Assembly (NCBI GenBank): GCA_002683405.1
Contig: NYTH01000033.1
Coordinates: 141,008 to 205,007 of the forward strand
DNA: 64,000 nucleotides
Source of the DNA: Salinisphaeraceae bacterium
Lineage (GTDB): Bacteria; Pseudomonadota; Gammaproteobacteria; Nevskiales; Salinisphaeraceae
Reading direction: 5' to 3'
The notes beneath the pieces were generated by a model. It saw only the letters and a list, made by a program, of their open reading frames with translations, searched no databases and was not told where the DNA came from. Position numbers and translations under genes: made by a program. Of the stretch, positions 25,889-34,672 are shown one piece after another; positions within the stretch are counted from its first letter, which is position 1, and each line of letters begins with the position of its first letter.

Positions 25889-27232
25889 ATGCCGGCCCGC
25901 AACAGCTCCATGATTTCCGACAGAAACCGGCGCATTCTGGCGTTGGCGCTGCCCATCATCGGCGGCATGACCTCGCAGAATCTGCTCAACCTGGTCGATA
26001 CGGCCATGGTGGGCGCGCTCGGGGCAGCCCCCCTGGCGGCGGTGGGCATCGGCAGTTTCCTCAGTTTCATGTCCGTGGCCGTGGTTATCGGTCTGGCCAC
26101 CGCCGTGCAGGCGCTGGCTGCGCGTCGCTACGGGGAGGGTCTGCACGAACAGACGGCGGTGCCGCTCAATGGCGGCCTGATCCTCGCGCTGCTGCTGGGC
26201 GCGCCGATTGCGGTGGCGCTGTATCTTCTGGCGCCCTGGGTCTTCGCGCTGATGACACCCGACGCCGAGGTCGTTGCGCAGGGCACACCCTACTTCCAGA
26301 TGCGACTGCTGAGCGTGGTCGCCGTGGGGATGAACTTCGCCTTCCGCGGCTACTGGAACGCCGTCGATCTCGCACGGCTCTATCTCTACACGCTGCTGGT
26401 CATGCACGCGGTGAACGTCGTGCTGAACTACTGCCTGATCTTCGGCCACTTCGGGGCGCCGGCGCTGGGTACGCTGGGCGCCGGTCTCGGAACCACCATC
26501 AGCAACTGGCTGGGCACGATCATCTATTTCGCGATGGCCATGCGGCTGTGCCAGGGCAACGGCTTTCTGCATCAGTTGCCGGCACCGCGACAGCTGGTCC
26601 AGCAGTTGCGCCTGGGCCTGCCGTCGTCGGTGCAGCAATTCCTCTTTTCCGCCGGCCTCACCGCTTTCTTCTGGATCATGGCCCAGGTTGGCACGCGGGA
26701 ACTGGCCGTATCGAATGTGCTGATCAACATTACGCTGGTGGCCATTCTGCCGGGCATCGGCCTGGGGCTCGCCGCCGCCACGCTGGTCGGCCACGCGCTG
26801 GGCCGCGGCAATGCGGTGGACGCCCACCGCTGGGTGTGGGAAGTCTGCCGCGTGGGCCTGATCATCTTCGTGCTGCTGGCCCTGCCGATGCTGCTCCTGC
26901 CCGATCTGATTCTGGGGCTGTTCCTCCACGATGCGTCGCTGGTGGAGGCAGGCCGCCTGCCGCTGCGCATCGTGGGCGCCACGATTGCCCTGGACGGTAT
27001 CGGCCTGATCGTGATGCACGGACTGCTCGGGGCCGGCGCCACCGGCCAGGTCATGACGGTCGCCATGGTGCTGCAGTGGCTGCTTTTCCTGCCGGCGGCC
27101 TGGATCATGGTCAACGGGTTCGGCCTGGGGCTGGTGGCGCTGTGGTCCGGATTCGTCGGCTACCGCTGCCTGCAGACGCTGGTGTTTGCGTATCTATGGC
27201 AGCAGCGCGGCTGGACACGCATCCGCATCTAG
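25889..27232 (+). CDS. MATE family efflux transporter
   Basis: 447 residues with twelve hydrophobic segments in two similar halves. The N-terminal LPIIGGMTSQNLLNLVDTAMVG and the second-half copy around LPSSVQQFLFSAGLTAFFWI are the paired MATE motifs. Expected role: sodium- or proton-driven export of cationic drugs or metabolites. The start at 25889 (or the Met seven codons on) is preferred to a much longer open frame that overlaps the divergent ppx gene. Confidence 0.9.
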   Translation: MPARNSSMISDRNRRILALALPIIGGMTSQNLLNLVDTAMVGALGAAPLAAVGIGSFLSFMSVAVVIGLATAVQALAARRYGEGLHEQTAVPLNGGLILALLLGAPIAVALYLLAPWVFALMTPDAEVVAQGTPYFQMRLLSVVAVGMNFAFRGYWNAVDLARLYLYTLLVMHAVNVVLNYCLIFGHFGAPALGTLGAGLGTTISNWLGTIIYFAMAMRLCQGNGFLHQLPAPRQLVQQLRLGLPSSVQQFLFSAGLTAFFWIMAQVGTRELAVSNVLINITLVAILPGIGLGLAAATLVGHALGRGNAVDAHRWVWEVCRVGLIIFVLLALPMLLLPDLILGLFLHDASLVEAGRLPLRIVGATIALDGIGLIVMHGLLGAGATGQVMTVAMVLQWLLFLPAAWIMVNGFGLGLVALWSGFVGYRCLQTLVFAYLWQQRGWTRIRI

Positions 27233-27272
27233 TGTGGTGCGCCCCTGTCGTGCCAAGCCGTCGACGGCCGGC

Positions 27273-27305
27273 AAAAAAAAGACCCTGATGTTGGCCACCA
27301 GGGTC
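27273..27305 (-). terminator. Minus-strand rho-independent terminator
   Basis: Read on the minus strand: stem GACCCTG / CAGGGTC with an 11-base loop, followed by eight T. It lies about 160 bases beyond the desaturase stop. Confidence 0.75.
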
Positions 27306-27415
27306 GAAGTGAGGGGTCGGTTGCTGATAAACCCGACCAGCGCGCAGACGCTAGATTAAGGGGCTGCCTGCACGCTTGCCTGCCATTACGGCGTTGCAAC
27401 CGAATCAGATGCAAG
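27281..27415 (-). ncRNA. Candidate small RNA on the minus strand
   Basis: Between two terminators lies about 110 bases without a gene. On the minus strand it contains the hairpin GGTCGG / CCGACC and ends in a strong terminator (stem GACCCTG / CAGGGTC then eight T at 27273-27280). Since the desaturase gene is already terminated at 27416-27443, a separate short transcript would explain the second terminator. No promoter was recognised, so this may simply be a backup terminator. Confidence 0.25.
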
Positions 27416-27443
27416 AAAAAGCCCGCTCGCGGCGGGCTTTTCC
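27416..27443. terminator. Bidirectional terminator between MATE and desaturase genes
   Basis: AAAAGCCCGC TCGC GGCGGGCTTTT: a GC-rich stem flanked by A on one side and T on the other, able to stop both convergent transcripts. It lies 25 bases past the desaturase stop. Confidence 0.88.
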
Positions 27444-27467
27444 TGAAAACAACGTCTTACAGACAAA

Positions 27468-28667
27468 TCACGCGGAGGCCGGCCTGGCCTGCAGGTCTTC
27501 CAGCAGACGCGTGGACACCGCATTACGCAGCATGTCGTAGGCCCGCTCGATGGCGTGGTCCAGCGCTTCATGGCGCACCGCAAACTTGCGGTAGGCACGC
27601 GCTTTCAGCTCTTCCAGACTCGGCAGGTCGGGGATATCGATTTCCGCCAAATAGGCTTCCGCGTCCTCGAGCGTATGGCGAGCCCGATCACGCAGATCAT
27701 CCAGCACGTGGCTGTCGCGCCAGCGGTGCTGCATGTTGGCCACGATACGATCCACCGAAAAACCCTCGGCAATATGCAGCGCGCACTTGTCGATGATCTT
27801 CTGCGTCGGCGCCTTCTCGTTGGCCAGGATGCTCTCCGGCGGCTGCCGCAGATCCCAGACCAGACCCATCCAGGAAAAGACTTTCAGGAAGTAGTAGGTC
27901 AGATCGTATTCCCACCACATGAAGCCGTTACGCGCGGACGACGGATAATAGTGGTGGTTGTTGTGCCAGCCCTCACCCATGGTGATGAACGCCAGCAGCC
28001 AGTGATTACGCGAATCGTCACCGGTAAGGTAGCGCTGCTTGCCAATCACGTGGTTGAGCGAATTCACGGTGAACGTGGCGTGATAAACCAGAACAGTGGA
28101 TAGCAGGAAGCCCACGAACACGCCCGGCCACCCGGCGATCAGAAAACAGGCCACGGCCAGCAGCAGGCCCGGCGCGTACTGGTTCTTGTCCAGCCAGCGC
28201 AGCTCGGGGTAGGCGGCGAAGTCCTTGATCAGCCCGTAGTCCGCATGCTGGCGAGCGTCACGATAGACCCAGCCGACGTGCGAATCGAAAAAACCGTACT
28301 GGCGGGGCGAATGTGCATCGCCCGGCATATCGGACTCGCGATGATGTTCGCGATGCTTGGCCGACCACCAGAGCGGACCTTTCTGAAAGGCCGTGGTGCC
28401 CAGAACCGCCATGAAGAACTGAAAACCGCGGCTGGTGCTGTAGCCGCGATGCGAGAAATAGCGGTGAAATCCGCCGGTGATGCCGAATACGCGCGCCACG
28501 TACAGCGTCACGCAGAGCACGACCGCCTCGGTAGTGAAACCGGTCCAGAAAATGCCGATCAGCGACACGTGCAGCAGCGCGAACGGCAGAAATGCCGACC
28601 AGCTGAACCTGTCGGAAAGATTGGTGTTGGCCGGGAACCGGCCCTCGTACTTTGCTTCTTTAGTCAA
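27468..28667 (-). CDS. Acyl-CoA/fatty acid delta-9-type desaturase
   Basis: 399 residues. The three His boxes of membrane desaturases are complete: HRYFSH, HREHH and HNNHH, in the order and spacing of stearoyl-CoA-type enzymes, with four hydrophobic segments between them. It introduces a double bond into acyl chains using a di-iron centre, likely adjusting membrane fluidity. The start is unusual: ACAGAGGA stands eight bases ahead of a TTG at 28667, while the longer frame to 28763 has an unconvincing N-terminus. The C-terminal 100 residues are an extra helical extension. Divergent from a thioesterase gene. Confidence 0.88.
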   Translation of the reverse strand: MTKEAKYEGRFPANTNLSDRFSWSAFLPFALLHVSLIGIFWTGFTTEAVVLCVTLYVARVFGITGGFHRYFSHRGYSTSRGFQFFMAVLGTTAFQKGPLWWSAKHREHHRESDMPGDAHSPRQYGFFDSHVGWVYRDARQHADYGLIKDFAAYPELRWLDKNQYAPGLLLAVACFLIAGWPGVFVGFLLSTVLVYHATFTVNSLNHVIGKQRYLTGDDSRNHWLLAFITMGEGWHNNHHYYPSSARNGFMWWEYDLTYYFLKVFSWMGLVWDLRQPPESILANEKAPTQKIIDKCALHIAEGFSVDRIVANMQHRWRDSHVLDDLRDRARHTLEDAEAYLAEIDIPDLPSLEELKARAYRKFAVRHEALDHAIERAYDMLRNAVSTRLLEDLQARPASA

Positions 28668-28778
28668 GACTTCAGTCCTCTGTGCGCACGCCGCTTGCAG
28701 CACTCTTTGGCTGCATGACGGCAGGCTAAGGGGTATTTTTGAAAACGCGGGACGCGTTGCCAATAACCCGAATTATCG

Positions 28779-28828
28779 CAAATATCACGAACGACAACAA
28801 AGCCAAATATCACGAACGACAACAAAGC
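28779..28828. repeat. 25-base tandem duplication in a divergent promoter region
   Basis: A 25-base unit beginning CAAATATCACGAACGACAAC is present twice head to tail with no visible mismatch. It lies between the divergent desaturase and thioesterase genes, about 110 bases from each start. It could be a doubled operator or a simple recent duplication. Confidence 0.85.
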
Positions 28829-28936
28829 GGAGCCAGGCAGGGCCGCCGCTCGAGCCATGGCCCAGCTTGTCGTGGAACCGTGTCTCACGGCAGTCTTGCG
28901 CCTCCGGTCAGGTTATCGACCCTTACCCGTTACGAC

Positions 28937-29734
28937 ATGAGCATGAGCGAATCGTTCTATCACGCACGCGGCGCCACCCGCTTTGACGCCAGCGAATCAA
29001 CCCGTGGCCCGTGGAGTCCTGACCACCAGCACGCTGGTCCGCCCTGCGCACTGCTGACCCGGGCCGTGGAGCAGTCACTGCCGGCCGACGGCGACCTCGC
29101 GGTACTGCGCATCAGCTTCGAGATCCTCCGGCCCGTGCCCATCGGCCCCATGCGCATCGAGCTGGAGCCGATTCACGAGGGCAGAACGCTGCGAGTGATC
29201 GAGGCCTGCCTGACCGGCGAGACCGGCAAACCGCTGATTCGCGCCCGCACCGTCGCCAGCACCCGGCGGTCGCTGAAGCTGGGCGGCGCGCCGACGACAC
29301 CCGAATTGCCCTCACCCCAGTCGTCCGAGCCCTTCGAATTCGATTTCTTCAGTCAGGACACCGGCTATCACCGCGCCATGGAGCTGCGGCTGGCGCGGGG
29401 TGCGCCCGGCCAGGGCGCGGCGGCCGTTTGGATGAGAATGCGGGTACCGCTTGTCGACAGCGAGCCGCCCTCGCCGCTGCAGCGCGTTGTTACCGCCGCT
29501 GACTCGGGCAATGGCGTGAGCTATTCAGTCGACCCGGCGGCTTTTACCTTCATGAACCCCGACCTGACCGTCTACCTGCATCGGCCACCGGCCGGCGAGT
29601 GGGTTTGCCTGGACGCCCGGACGCGCACCGAGGACAGCGGCATTGGCCTGGCGGATACCGGGCTGCACGACGAGAACGGCATGATCGGCCGGTCCGCCCA
29701 ATCTCTCATCATCCTGCCTCGCCCCCATGCGTAG
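28937..29734 (+). CDS. Acyl-CoA thioesterase family protein (TesB-like double hotdog)
   Basis: 265 residues, no signal peptide. The N-terminal hotdog has STRGPWSPDHQHAGPPCALL, typical of the thioesterase-like superfamily where the conserved region binds the acyl-CoA. The second half ends in PPAGEWVCLDARTRTEDSGIGLADTGLHDENG, the family's C-terminal signature with the catalytic Asp and the G-x-A/S stretch. It probably cleaves acyl-CoA thioesters. The ATG at 28937 begins the recognisable domain. The next gene starts eight bases inside its 3' end. Confidence 0.82.
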   Translation: MSMSESFYHARGATRFDASESTRGPWSPDHQHAGPPCALLTRAVEQSLPADGDLAVLRISFEILRPVPIGPMRIELEPIHEGRTLRVIEACLTGETGKPLIRARTVASTRRSLKLGGAPTTPELPSPQSSEPFEFDFFSQDTGYHRAMELRLARGAPGQGAAAVWMRMRVPLVDSEPPSPLQRVVTAADSGNGVSYSVDPAAFTFMNPDLTVYLHRPPAGEWVCLDARTRTEDSGIGLADTGLHDENGMIGRSAQSLIILPRPHA

Positions 29735-30206
29735 CCGTCTGCTTGTCATCGCCCTGCTGGGCCTGCTGGTCATTGCCTATCTGTATCTGTGGTCGCAACG
29801 CCCCTCGGCCGAGCCGGATGACCCCCTGCGCTTCGAGCCCGACCCGGCGGACGCGCAGCAGGAGCCGACACCGCCGGCCGCCAGGCCCGCCAAACCCGAA
29901 AAGCCGTTGTCGCTGACGCTACCGCCGGCCGATCCCCCGGTCTTCCCCGAATCCGGCGGCCAGGACCTGGACACCCTGAATGACCGCCTGCCGGGCGCCA
30001 CCGCTCCGGACGCGCTGGACGACGAACGTTTCAGCCCGACCACGCGGCGGTACACGGGACCCGCACGCAAGGGGTCCGGTTTCGGGGAAACGCAGTGGAA
30101 GCGGAATCGATTCGGCCTGGAAAGCGGCTCGGAGATCCTGGATGAGGATCAGGCCATTCAGAAAGAGGACCAGGCGGTCGGGGTGGGCGTCACGATCGAC
30201 TTCTAG
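29727..30206 (+). CDS. Hypothetical membrane-anchored Pro-rich protein
   Basis: 159 residues. A single N-terminal helix (LLVIALLGLLVIAYLYLW) is followed by a Pro/Glu/Asp-rich linker (DADAQQEPTPPAARPAKPEK-like composition) and a charged C-terminus. It overlaps the thioesterase gene by eight bases, so the two are co-translated. I recognise no domain. The topology would place the acidic tail in the periplasm or cytoplasm; the sequence does not settle which. Confidence 0.65.
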   Translation: MRSRLLVIALLGLLVIAYLYLWSQRPSAEPDDPLRFEPDPADAQQEPTPPAARPAKPEKPLSLTLPPADPPVFPESGGQDLDTLNDRLPGATAPDALDDERFSPTTRRYTGPARKGSGFGETQWKRNRFGLESGSEILDEDQAIQKEDQAVGVGVTIDF

Positions 30207-30327
30207 TTCGATTCGCAACGGCAATACGAATATTCACCCGGCGCACGCCGGGCGGTTCGCGAAAGCAGTCTTTCGCAATCGAGCGAGACGCCCGCCGATA
30301 TCTCGGCAGCGACCCGTCAAATCTCGA

Positions 30328-30358
30328 ACAAAAAAACTCCGCCGGCCAGGGCCGGCGC
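30328..30358 (-). terminator. Terminator after the RNA-binding protein gene
   Basis: On the minus strand: stem GCCGGC / GCCGGC with a CCTG loop, then GGAG and a run of seven T. Located 18 bases past the stop codon. Confidence 0.8.
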
Positions 30359-30375
30359 GAGCCGGTCGCGGAACG

Positions 30376-30651
30376 CTAGAAGCGTCCTCTGGGTCCGCGC
30401 GGACGATCGTCGCGCGGGCGCGCTTCGTTCACGCGCAGGCTGCGTCCGTTCATGTCCTTGTCGTTCATCGCCGCAATGGCCGAGCGAGCGGAGTCATCAT
30501 CCGGCATTTCAACAAAACCGAAACCGCGGGAGCGGCCGGTTTCACGATCCATGATGATCTTGGCCGAGGAGACTTCGCCAAAGGCTTCAAAGGTCGCTCG
30601 CAGCTCTTCTTCGCTGGAGCTCCAGGGCAGATTGCCCACGTAGATATTCAT
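30376..30651 (-). CDS. RRM-type RNA-binding protein
   Basis: 91 residues: one RNA-recognition motif with RNP2 (IYVGNL) at residues 3-8 and RNP1 (RGFGFVEM) near 43-50, then an Arg/Gly/Asp-rich tail (RPRDDRPRGPRGRF). This is the small bacterial/cyanobacterial Rbp layout, proteins linked to cold response and mRNA binding. The upstream minus-strand leader (30652-30863) is about 210 bases and has no gene; it contains the inverted repeat GACGCCT / AGGCGTC near 30732-30748, possibly a leader structure. Confidence 0.9.
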   Translation of the reverse strand: MNIYVGNLPWSSSEEELRATFEAFGEVSSAKIIMDRETGRSRGFGFVEMPDDDSARSAIAAMNDKDMNGRSLRVNEARPRDDRPRGPRGRF

Positions 30652-30863
30652 GACGTTCAGGTCCTAACGCACTGTGCCATTCTCGAATCATGGCAACCGG
30701 CTTTCCAATGACACCAAAAAAGTCGGTTGGTGACGCCTCAGGCGTCTCCGGTTACGCCAGCAGGACCCTGTTACAAGCCTTACAGGCTGCAGCCGTTCGA
30801 TCCGAGTGTACTCCAGTTTTCGCACATGCAATACGAACAGAGGCCGGGAACGCACAAAAACTG

Positions 30864-31340
30864 CTATTTCGGCCTTTTTTCGGACAACCACATGGTGATG
30901 TCAGCCTGCATGACGATCTGCCCGTCGGTATCCGTTACGACCACCGGGACGGCCAGTTCGCCGCCACGATCGGGAATGGCCGCCGAATCGATACACGCCG
31001 TGGCCGTCAGATCGGTCGTTGCCTTGGCGAGATACTCGACCGTCATCCCCTTGGGAATCCAGCGCAGGCCGGACGGGATGCCAACCTCGGTTGCCAGGCC
31101 GCCCGCCAGTTCGCAGGCGTTGCACATGGCAATCGCGTGCACCGTGCCGATGTGGTTCTGCACGGCACGCCGCTTTCTCAGAAAAACCACTACATGACCC
31201 GGCTCGACGGTCTGGATGACAGGGCTGATGGACGCAAAATAAGGCGCTCTAAGGCAGACGGCGCGGGAAAACGCCCGTTTGCCGCCCGGCAGCCGGGCCA
31301 CCCTGCGAAACCAGGCTTCGAGCGGGTGCGGCTCAGCCAC
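30864..31340 (-). CDS. DUF4442 hotdog-fold protein
   Basis: 158 residues if started at the GTG that overlaps the M48 gene stop by eight bases. The core AVQNHIGTVHAIAMCNACELAGG is the hotdog long helix of DUF4442/PaaI-like thioesterases, and IPKGMTVEYLAKATTDL and VVTDTDGQIVMQADITMWL are the flanking strands. The much longer open frame that continues into M48 is an artefact. Start position is uncertain because no ribosome-binding site stands out. Probably acts on acyl-CoA; substrate unknown. Confidence 0.75.
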   Translation of the reverse strand: MAEPHPLEAWFRRVARLPGGKRAFSRAVCLRAPYFASISPVIQTVEPGHVVVFLRKRRAVQNHIGTVHAIAMCNACELAGGLATEVGIPSGLRWIPKGMTVEYLAKATTDLTATACIDSAAIPDRGGELAVPVVVTDTDGQIVMQADITMWLSEKRPK

Positions 31341-32121
31341 AGTTGGGACGCTTGCCCGCGGCCTTGGCCTGCTGATAGGCCTGCAGCGGGCCCTGCATGT
31401 TCGCCTGAAGCTGCTGTATTCGATTGCCGGGCGCCGGATGGGTCGAGAGGAACTGCGGCCCGCCGCCGCTGCCCGAGGCCTGCATGTTCTGCCAGAGATT
31501 GACCGACTGGCGGGGGGCGAAGCCGGCCTGGGCCATGTAGCGCAGGCCCACGATATCGGCCTCGCTTTCCTGGGCGCGCGAGAAAGGCAGCAGTACGCCC
31601 ACCTGGGCCCCCAGCCCGAGCGCCGCCATGGCGAGCTGACCGGTGCCGCCCGAGGTATCCCCCGCAGCTGCCCCGGCAATGGCGCCAACCAGCCCCACCG
31701 CATTCTGCGTGGCGGCCTGGGTGGACACGCGCTCGTTGCCGTGATTGGCAATGACGTGCGCGACCTCATGGCCGATCACGGCCGCCAGCTGATCCTGGTT
31801 GTTCGCCACATCCAGCAGACCGGTATACACACCGATATTGTTGCCGGGGAGCGCGAAGGCGTTGGCCTGATCCTCGGCAAACACCGTCACGTCCCAGGCG
31901 CCGCCCACCGGACGCACGATTTCGTTGGCCACGCATTTCACGTAGTTGTTGATGCGGTTGTTGGTCTCGATCGGCGTGTTGGCCTTGATTTCCTCGTAGC
32001 TGGCATCGCCCATCTGCGCCAGCTCGGCCTCGGAAAACAGCGCCAGCTGGCGGCGCCCGGTCGGCGAGGTGGCGCAGGCGACCAGCGTAATCACGATCAA
32101 CAGTGCGGACAGAACGCGCAT
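31333..32121 (-). CDS. M48 family metalloprotease lipoprotein
   Basis: 262 residues. Lipobox LVAC ends a short signal peptide (MRVLSALLIVITLVAC). The zinc site is AAVIGHEVAHVIANHGNERV with HExxH, and the third ligand Glu lies in the SRAQESEADIVGLRYM region. Members of this group (LoiP/BepA-like) are periplasmic or outer-membrane-associated proteases that check outer-membrane protein assembly. The C-terminal half contains STHPAPGNRIQQLQANM, the standard M48 ending. Likely co-transcribed with the DUF4442 gene. Confidence 0.92.
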   Translation of the reverse strand: MRVLSALLIVITLVACATSPTGRRQLALFSEAELAQMGDASYEEIKANTPIETNNRINNYVKCVANEIVRPVGGAWDVTVFAEDQANAFALPGNNIGVYTGLLDVANNQDQLAAVIGHEVAHVIANHGNERVSTQAATQNAVGLVGAIAGAAAGDTSGGTGQLAMAALGLGAQVGVLLPFSRAQESEADIVGLRYMAQAGFAPRQSVNLWQNMQASGSGGGPQFLSTHPAPGNRIQQLQANMQGPLQAYQQAKAAGKRPNCG

Positions 32122-32261
32122 GGCATCCCCTGGCAGTAACGTTTGAAAGAGTTTACCCGGCCCTCCGGGACGGTCGAGTCAGCCTGATGGTAGCGGGCTG
32201 AATCATCCATGAACATCCGGGCTGGCAATGAGTCCTGCCTCCTTCGCTACAATGCGCCGCC

Positions 32262-34439
32262 ATGAGTGACATTTCCCACATACTCGATGGTCTGAACGAG
32301 GCCCAGCGCGAGGCGGTGGGCGCCGAGCCCGGGCACATGCTGGTGCTGGCGGGTGCGGGGTCGGGCAAGACCCGCGTGCTGACCCACCGGATCGCCTGGC
32401 TCATGGAGGTGGAAGGCGTCTCGCCCCACGCCATTCTCGCCGTCACCTTCACCAACAAGGCCGCTGGCGAGATGCGCGCCCGCATCGATGGCCTGGTGGA
32501 CATTCCCGTGCAGGCCATGTGGGTGGGCACCTTTCACGGCCTGGCCCACCGCCTGCTGCGCATGCATCACGTGGAAGCCGGCCTGCCGCAGGCATTTCAG
32601 ATTCTCGATGCCGACGACCAGTACCGCCTGATCCGGCGCGTGATGAAAGGCCTGGAAATGGACGAGTCCCGCTGGCCGCCGCGGCAGATGCAGTGGTTCA
32701 TCAATGGCAACAAGGAAGAAGGCAAGCGACCGGCGCACCTGCCGGATACCGGCGACTTCGCTCGCGGCGAAATGATTCGCGTGTATACCGCCTACGAAGA
32801 AGCCCGCGAGCGCGCCGGCCTGGTCGATTTTCCGGAACTGCTGCTGCGGGCCCACGAGCTCTGCCGCGACAACGCCGAGCTGCAGGCGCATTACCGCCGC
32901 CGCTTCTCGCATCTCCTGGTGGACGAGTTCCAGGATACCAACACGCTGCAGTACGCGTGGATCAAGGTGCTGGCAGGCCCGGAAACGCCGCGTCCGGCGC
33001 AGGTGTTCGTGGTGGGCGACGACGACCAGTCCATCTACTCCTGGCGCGGCGCGCGGGTGGACAATATCCATCGCTTTGTCGAGGACTACGCGGGCGCGAA
33101 GAGCGTTCGGCTGGAGCAGAACTACCGCTCCACCGGCGCGATTCTGGGCGCCGCGAACGGCCTGATCCGCCACAACAGCGGTCGGATGGGCAAGGAGTTG
33201 TGGACCGACGGCGGCGACGGCGATCCCATCGATCTCTATGCCGCCTACAGCGAGCAGGACGAGGCCGCCTACGTAGTCGCCCAGATCAGGGACTGGATCG
33301 AAGGTGGCGGTACCCGCAGCGACGCGGCCATCCTCTACCGCTCCAACGCCCAGTCCCGTGTGCTGGAAGAACAGCTCATCCGCGCCGAGATCCCCTATCG
33401 AATCTACGGCGGCCAGAAGTTCTTCGAGCGGGCCGAGATCAAGGACGCGCTGGCGTATTTGCGGCTGCTCACTCAGCGCGCCGACGACGCCGCCTTCGAG
33501 CGCATCGTCAATACGCCCACCCGCGGGATCGGCGCCACCACCGTCGAGCGCGTGCGTCAGCTGGCCCGCGGCAACGCCCTGTCGATGTGGCAGGCCATCC
33601 AGACCGCGATCGAGTCCGGCCAGGCCGGCCGGGCGGCCAACGCCCTGCAGAATTTCATCGACCTGATCGAGCAAATGGACCAGGCCACGGCCGGTCTGTC
33701 GCTGCACGAGCAGACCGAAAAGGTCATCAAGCTCAGCGGTCTGAAGGAACACCACGGCAAGGACAAGAGCGAAAAGGGGCAGGCCCGGCTGGAAAATCTG
33801 GACGAGCTCATCACCGCCGCCCGCAGCTTTGCGGAAGCCGATGACGACGACATGGACCCGCTCACCCAGTTTCTCACCCACGCCGCGCTGGAAGCCGGCG
33901 AAAACCAGGCCGGCGAGTGGGACGACTCGGTGCAGCTCATGACGCTGCATTCAGCCAAGGGCCTGGAGTTTCCGCTGGTCTTCATGGTGGGGCTGGAGGA
34001 AGGGCTGTTCCCCCATCAGCGATCCGTGGAAGACGCCGACGGCCTCGAGGAAGAACGTCGCCTGTGCTACGTGGGCATGACGCGGGCCATGAAGAAGCTG
34101 CACATCACCCACGCCGAAACCCGGCGCCTGCACGGCAGCGAAAACCTCTGCGCGCCGTCCCGCTTCCTGCGCGAGATTCCGCCGGACAACCTGCGCGAAG
34201 TTCGGCCGCAGATTCGCGTCTCGCAGCCGGTCTTCCGCGGCAGCGCCCGCTCGCCCATGGAAGGCGACGCCGGCGTGGCCGGCCTGAAGCTCGGCCAGCA
34301 GGTCCGCCACGCCAAATTCGGCGAAGGCGTGGTCATGTCTTTTGAAGGCGATGGCGCCCGCGCCCGTATTCACGTGAACTTCAGGGACGTCGGCAGCAAG
34401 TGGCTCATTGCCGGCTACGCCAAGCTGGAGCCGGTCTGA
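32262..34439 (+). CDS. uvrD: DNA helicase II (UvrD)
   Basis: 725 residues. Superfamily 1A helicase motifs in order: Walker A in LVLAGAGSGKTRVLTHRI, Walker B in HLLVDEFQDTNTLQYAW, motif III in VVGDDDQSIYSWRGA, motif IV in LEQNYRS, motif V in LMTLHSAKGLEFPLVF and motif VI in EERRLCYVGMTRA. Length and the C-terminal Tudor-like segment (GQQVRHAKFGEGVVMSFEG) match UvrD rather than Rep or PcrA. It unwinds DNA 3' to 5' in nucleotide-excision and mismatch repair. Stands alone. Confidence 0.95.
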   Translation: MSDISHILDGLNEAQREAVGAEPGHMLVLAGAGSGKTRVLTHRIAWLMEVEGVSPHAILAVTFTNKAAGEMRARIDGLVDIPVQAMWVGTFHGLAHRLLRMHHVEAGLPQAFQILDADDQYRLIRRVMKGLEMDESRWPPRQMQWFINGNKEEGKRPAHLPDTGDFARGEMIRVYTAYEEARERAGLVDFPELLLRAHELCRDNAELQAHYRRRFSHLLVDEFQDTNTLQYAWIKVLAGPETPRPAQVFVVGDDDQSIYSWRGARVDNIHRFVEDYAGAKSVRLEQNYRSTGAILGAANGLIRHNSGRMGKELWTDGGDGDPIDLYAAYSEQDEAAYVVAQIRDWIEGGGTRSDAAILYRSNAQSRVLEEQLIRAEIPYRIYGGQKFFERAEIKDALAYLRLLTQRADDAAFERIVNTPTRGIGATTVERVRQLARGNALSMWQAIQTAIESGQAGRAANALQNFIDLIEQMDQATAGLSLHEQTEKVIKLSGLKEHHGKDKSEKGQARLENLDELITAARSFAEADDDDMDPLTQFLTHAALEAGENQAGEWDDSVQLMTLHSAKGLEFPLVFMVGLEEGLFPHQRSVEDADGLEEERRLCYVGMTRAMKKLHITHAETRRLHGSENLCAPSRFLREIPPDNLREVRPQIRVSQPVFRGSARSPMEGDAGVAGLKLGQQVRHAKFGEGVVMSFEGDGARARIHVNFRDVGSKWLIAGYAKLEPV

Positions 34440-34672
34440 TCCGTGTGTCCCGGCGCGGCCGCTCGACCGGCAGCCGGGGCGCCTGAGCTGGCCGGCATGC
34501 CTTTTACAGGCCCGCCGGATTCCGTCTGTGGCGCATCCGGTCTGCGTGAATTGCAAAACGCCGGGCGGGGATCTGCGTTACCGTTCGCGGCGCAGCAACA
34601 AGCACAGTTGTCACACCTCTTTCACACCGGCATGTCCTGAATGTCCGGTTCACGAACCCGATCTGACCGCCC

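Noticed and set aside
31341..31769. N-terminal half of a 301-codon minus-strand frame ending in the DUF4442 protein
   Set aside because: It overlaps the M48 protease out of frame; the hotdog domain begins only after 31340.
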